NCBI GenBank assembly: GCA_009937425.1
Contig: JAACFO010000022.1
Coordinates: 1 to 41,133 of the forward strand
Direction of reading: 5' to 3'
From: Gammaproteobacteria bacterium
GTDB lineage: Bacteria; Pseudomonadota; Gammaproteobacteria; HK1
DNA: 41,133 nucleotides
The position numbers and the translations under genes were made by a program. The notes beneath the pieces were generated by a model that ran no database searches, was not told where the DNA came from, and saw only the letters and a program-made list of their open reading frames with translations. This document shows positions 40,115 through 41,133 of the stretch, piece by piece (the first letter of the stretch is position 1; each line of letters starts with the position of its first letter).

Positions 40115-41133
40115 ATGAAGAACGTCGTCATTGCGGGCTACGCGCGCTCGCCGTTTACATTCGCCAACAAGGGCGAAATGCGCAAGGTACGCCCGGATGA
40201 TCTCGCCGCGCGCGTGGTCAGAACGCTGATCGAACGCACCGGGGTGAAGCCCGGGGATATCGAAGATCTCATCGTCGGGTGCGCGTTTCCCGAGGGTGAG
40301 CAGGGTTTTAATGTGGGCCGCCTGATCGGATTCCTTGCGGAGATTCTGCCGATTTCCGTTGCCGGCGTGACGGTTAATCGATTCTGCGGATCGTCGATGC
40401 AATCCATTCACATGGCGGCCGGGGCCATTCAAATGAACGCCGGGGACGCCTTCGTCTGCGCCGGCGTGGAATCCATGTCGCGGGTGCCGATGACGGGATT
40501 TAATCCCATGCCGAATCCCGCCCTTTACTCCGCCTTTCCCGCGGCATACATGGCCATGGGTGAAACCGCGGAGAATGTCGCCGAGAAGTACCAGATTACA
40601 CGCCACGATCAGGAAGCGTTTTCCGTGCTCAGTCAGCAGCGAGCGGCCAGTGCGCGCGCCAACGGCTCTTTCAACGACGAAATCGTGCCCATCTCCCATG
40701 AAGGTAAAGCCATCAGTGAAGATGGCTGTATCCGCCCGGATACCACCGAAGACGGGCTTGCAGGGCTGAATCCCGCATTTCGCACTGACGGAAGCGTTAC
40801 CGCCGGTACTTCGTCGCCGCTTACCGACGGCGCGGCGGCGGTACTCGTGTGCAGCGAGGAGTACGCGCAGAAAAATGGCCTCGAGCCGCTGGCGCGGATC
40901 AAGAGTATCGCCGTCGGTGGTTGTGCGCCGGAGATCATGGGCATCGGACCCGTCGGTGCAACCCACAAGGCCATCGCCCGTGCCGGTATCGATATCAGTG
41001 ATGTGGACATCGTCGAACTGAACGAAGCATTCGCCGCCCAGGCAATCGCGTGCATGCGCGAGTTGGGTCTCGATCACGACAAAGTGAATATCGACGGCGG
41101 CGCCATCGCGCTGGGACATCCCCTGGGGGCGAG
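40115..41133 (+). CDS. Thiolase (acetyl-CoA acyltransferase), 3' end cut by window
   Basis: Partial, about 340 residues shown. It begins MKNVVIAGYARSPF and contains the thiolase active-site cysteine in VNRFCGSSMQSIHMAAGAI, the VCAGVESMSRVPM segment, VELNEAFAAQA and the GGAIALGHPLGA motif at the very end of the window; the second active cysteine of the C-terminal motif is beyond it. This is the degradative acetyl-CoA acetyl/acyltransferase (FadA/AtoB-like) family. The start is ATG 40115, 9 bases after GGAG; the ATG at 40109 is too close to it. Which chain length is used cannot be told. It follows hrpA in the same direction. Confidence 0.92.
   Translation, partial: MKNVVIAGYARSPFTFANKGEMRKVRPDDLAARVVRTLIERTGVKPGDIEDLIVGCAFPEGEQGFNVGRLIGFLAEILPISVAGVTVNRFCGSSMQSIHMAAGAIQMNAGDAFVCAGVESMSRVPMTGFNPMPNPALYSAFPAAYMAMGETAENVAEKYQITRHDQEAFSVLSQQRAASARANGSFNDEIVPISHEGKAISEDGCIRPDTTEDGLAGLNPAFRTDGSVTAGTSSPLTDGAAAVLVCSEEYAQKNGLEPLARIKSIAVGGCAPEIMGIGPVGATHKAIARAGIDISDVDIVELNEAFAAQAIACMRELGLDHDKVNIDGGAIALGHPLGA

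Noticed and set aside
1..41133. Insertion sequence, phage, CRISPR, tRNA or rRNA content
   Set aside because: No transposase, integrase, repeat-spacer array or tRNA/rRNA cloverleaf-like segment was recognised. The palindrome at 28.4 kb is the only candidate mobile repeat.

Overview
This is a GC-rich chromosomal segment of a bacterium, almost certainly a gammaproteobacterium. The basis is gene content: proteobacterial-type gshA, System I ccm genes in the order ccmABCDEFGH, a periplasmic nitrate reductase (nap) operon, a YcgL protein, full-length HrpA, a class I GlnS, and an ECF sigma factor paired with a DUF3379-type anti-sigma factor. I could not fix the order or genus. I saw no IS element, phage gene, CRISPR array, tRNA or rRNA gene.

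Region 1 (1-20.8 kb) is almost entirely minus strand and tightly packed. Read in the direction of transcription it runs ccmABCDEFGH (cytochrome c maturation), a homoserine-dehydrogenase-like protein with a SAF domain, a rhomboid protease, gshA, a DapA-family aldolase/lyase, a very large SAM-cyclase-ATPase-TPR signalling protein, then napE, an outer-membrane beta-barrel gene, and napFDABC. A hairpin terminator follows napC. NapB and NapC are c-type cytochromes, so the ccm genes upstream supply the heme attachment machinery they need. Quinol electrons should pass NapC to NapB to NapA; there is no napGH. Beyond the terminator lie a ycgL-type gene and the tail of a probable HD-domain phosphohydrolase.

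Region 2 (20.8-28.4 kb) is mostly plus strand: a hotdog thioesterase, a gene-poor structured interval, a mercaptopyruvate-type sulfurtransferase, a family 2 glycosyltransferase, an FHA-domain protein, and a glutathione reductase preceded by a 16-codon leader ORF. A convergent mlaC-like gene follows, then a small two-CxxC protein, a secreted TPR protein and a PEBP/YbhB-family protein. With gshA this gives glutathione synthesis and recycling in one window.

Region 3 (28.4-30.9 kb) is minus strand. A nearly perfect palindrome separates the PEBP gene from an ECF sigma/anti-sigma pair; a 420-base gene-free interval follows, then two small monoheme cytochromes c.

Region 4 (31-41.1 kb) holds pgi and glnS (plus), a spermidine-synthase-like methyltransferase-fold protein and a YedK/HMCES-type SRAP protein (minus), hrpA (plus), and the 5' part of a thiolase gene cut off by the window end.

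The most unusual signals are non-coding. Two gene-free intervals each carry a terminator-like hairpin with a T-run on a strand that has no gene (minus strand at 21.4 kb, plus strand at 30.0 kb), suggesting unannotated transcripts. The gorA leader ORF has its ribosome binding site inside a hairpin. A 29-bp perfect inverted repeat sits between convergent genes, with both stop codons in its outer arms. The nap operon also has an unusual outer-membrane barrel gene between napE and napF.
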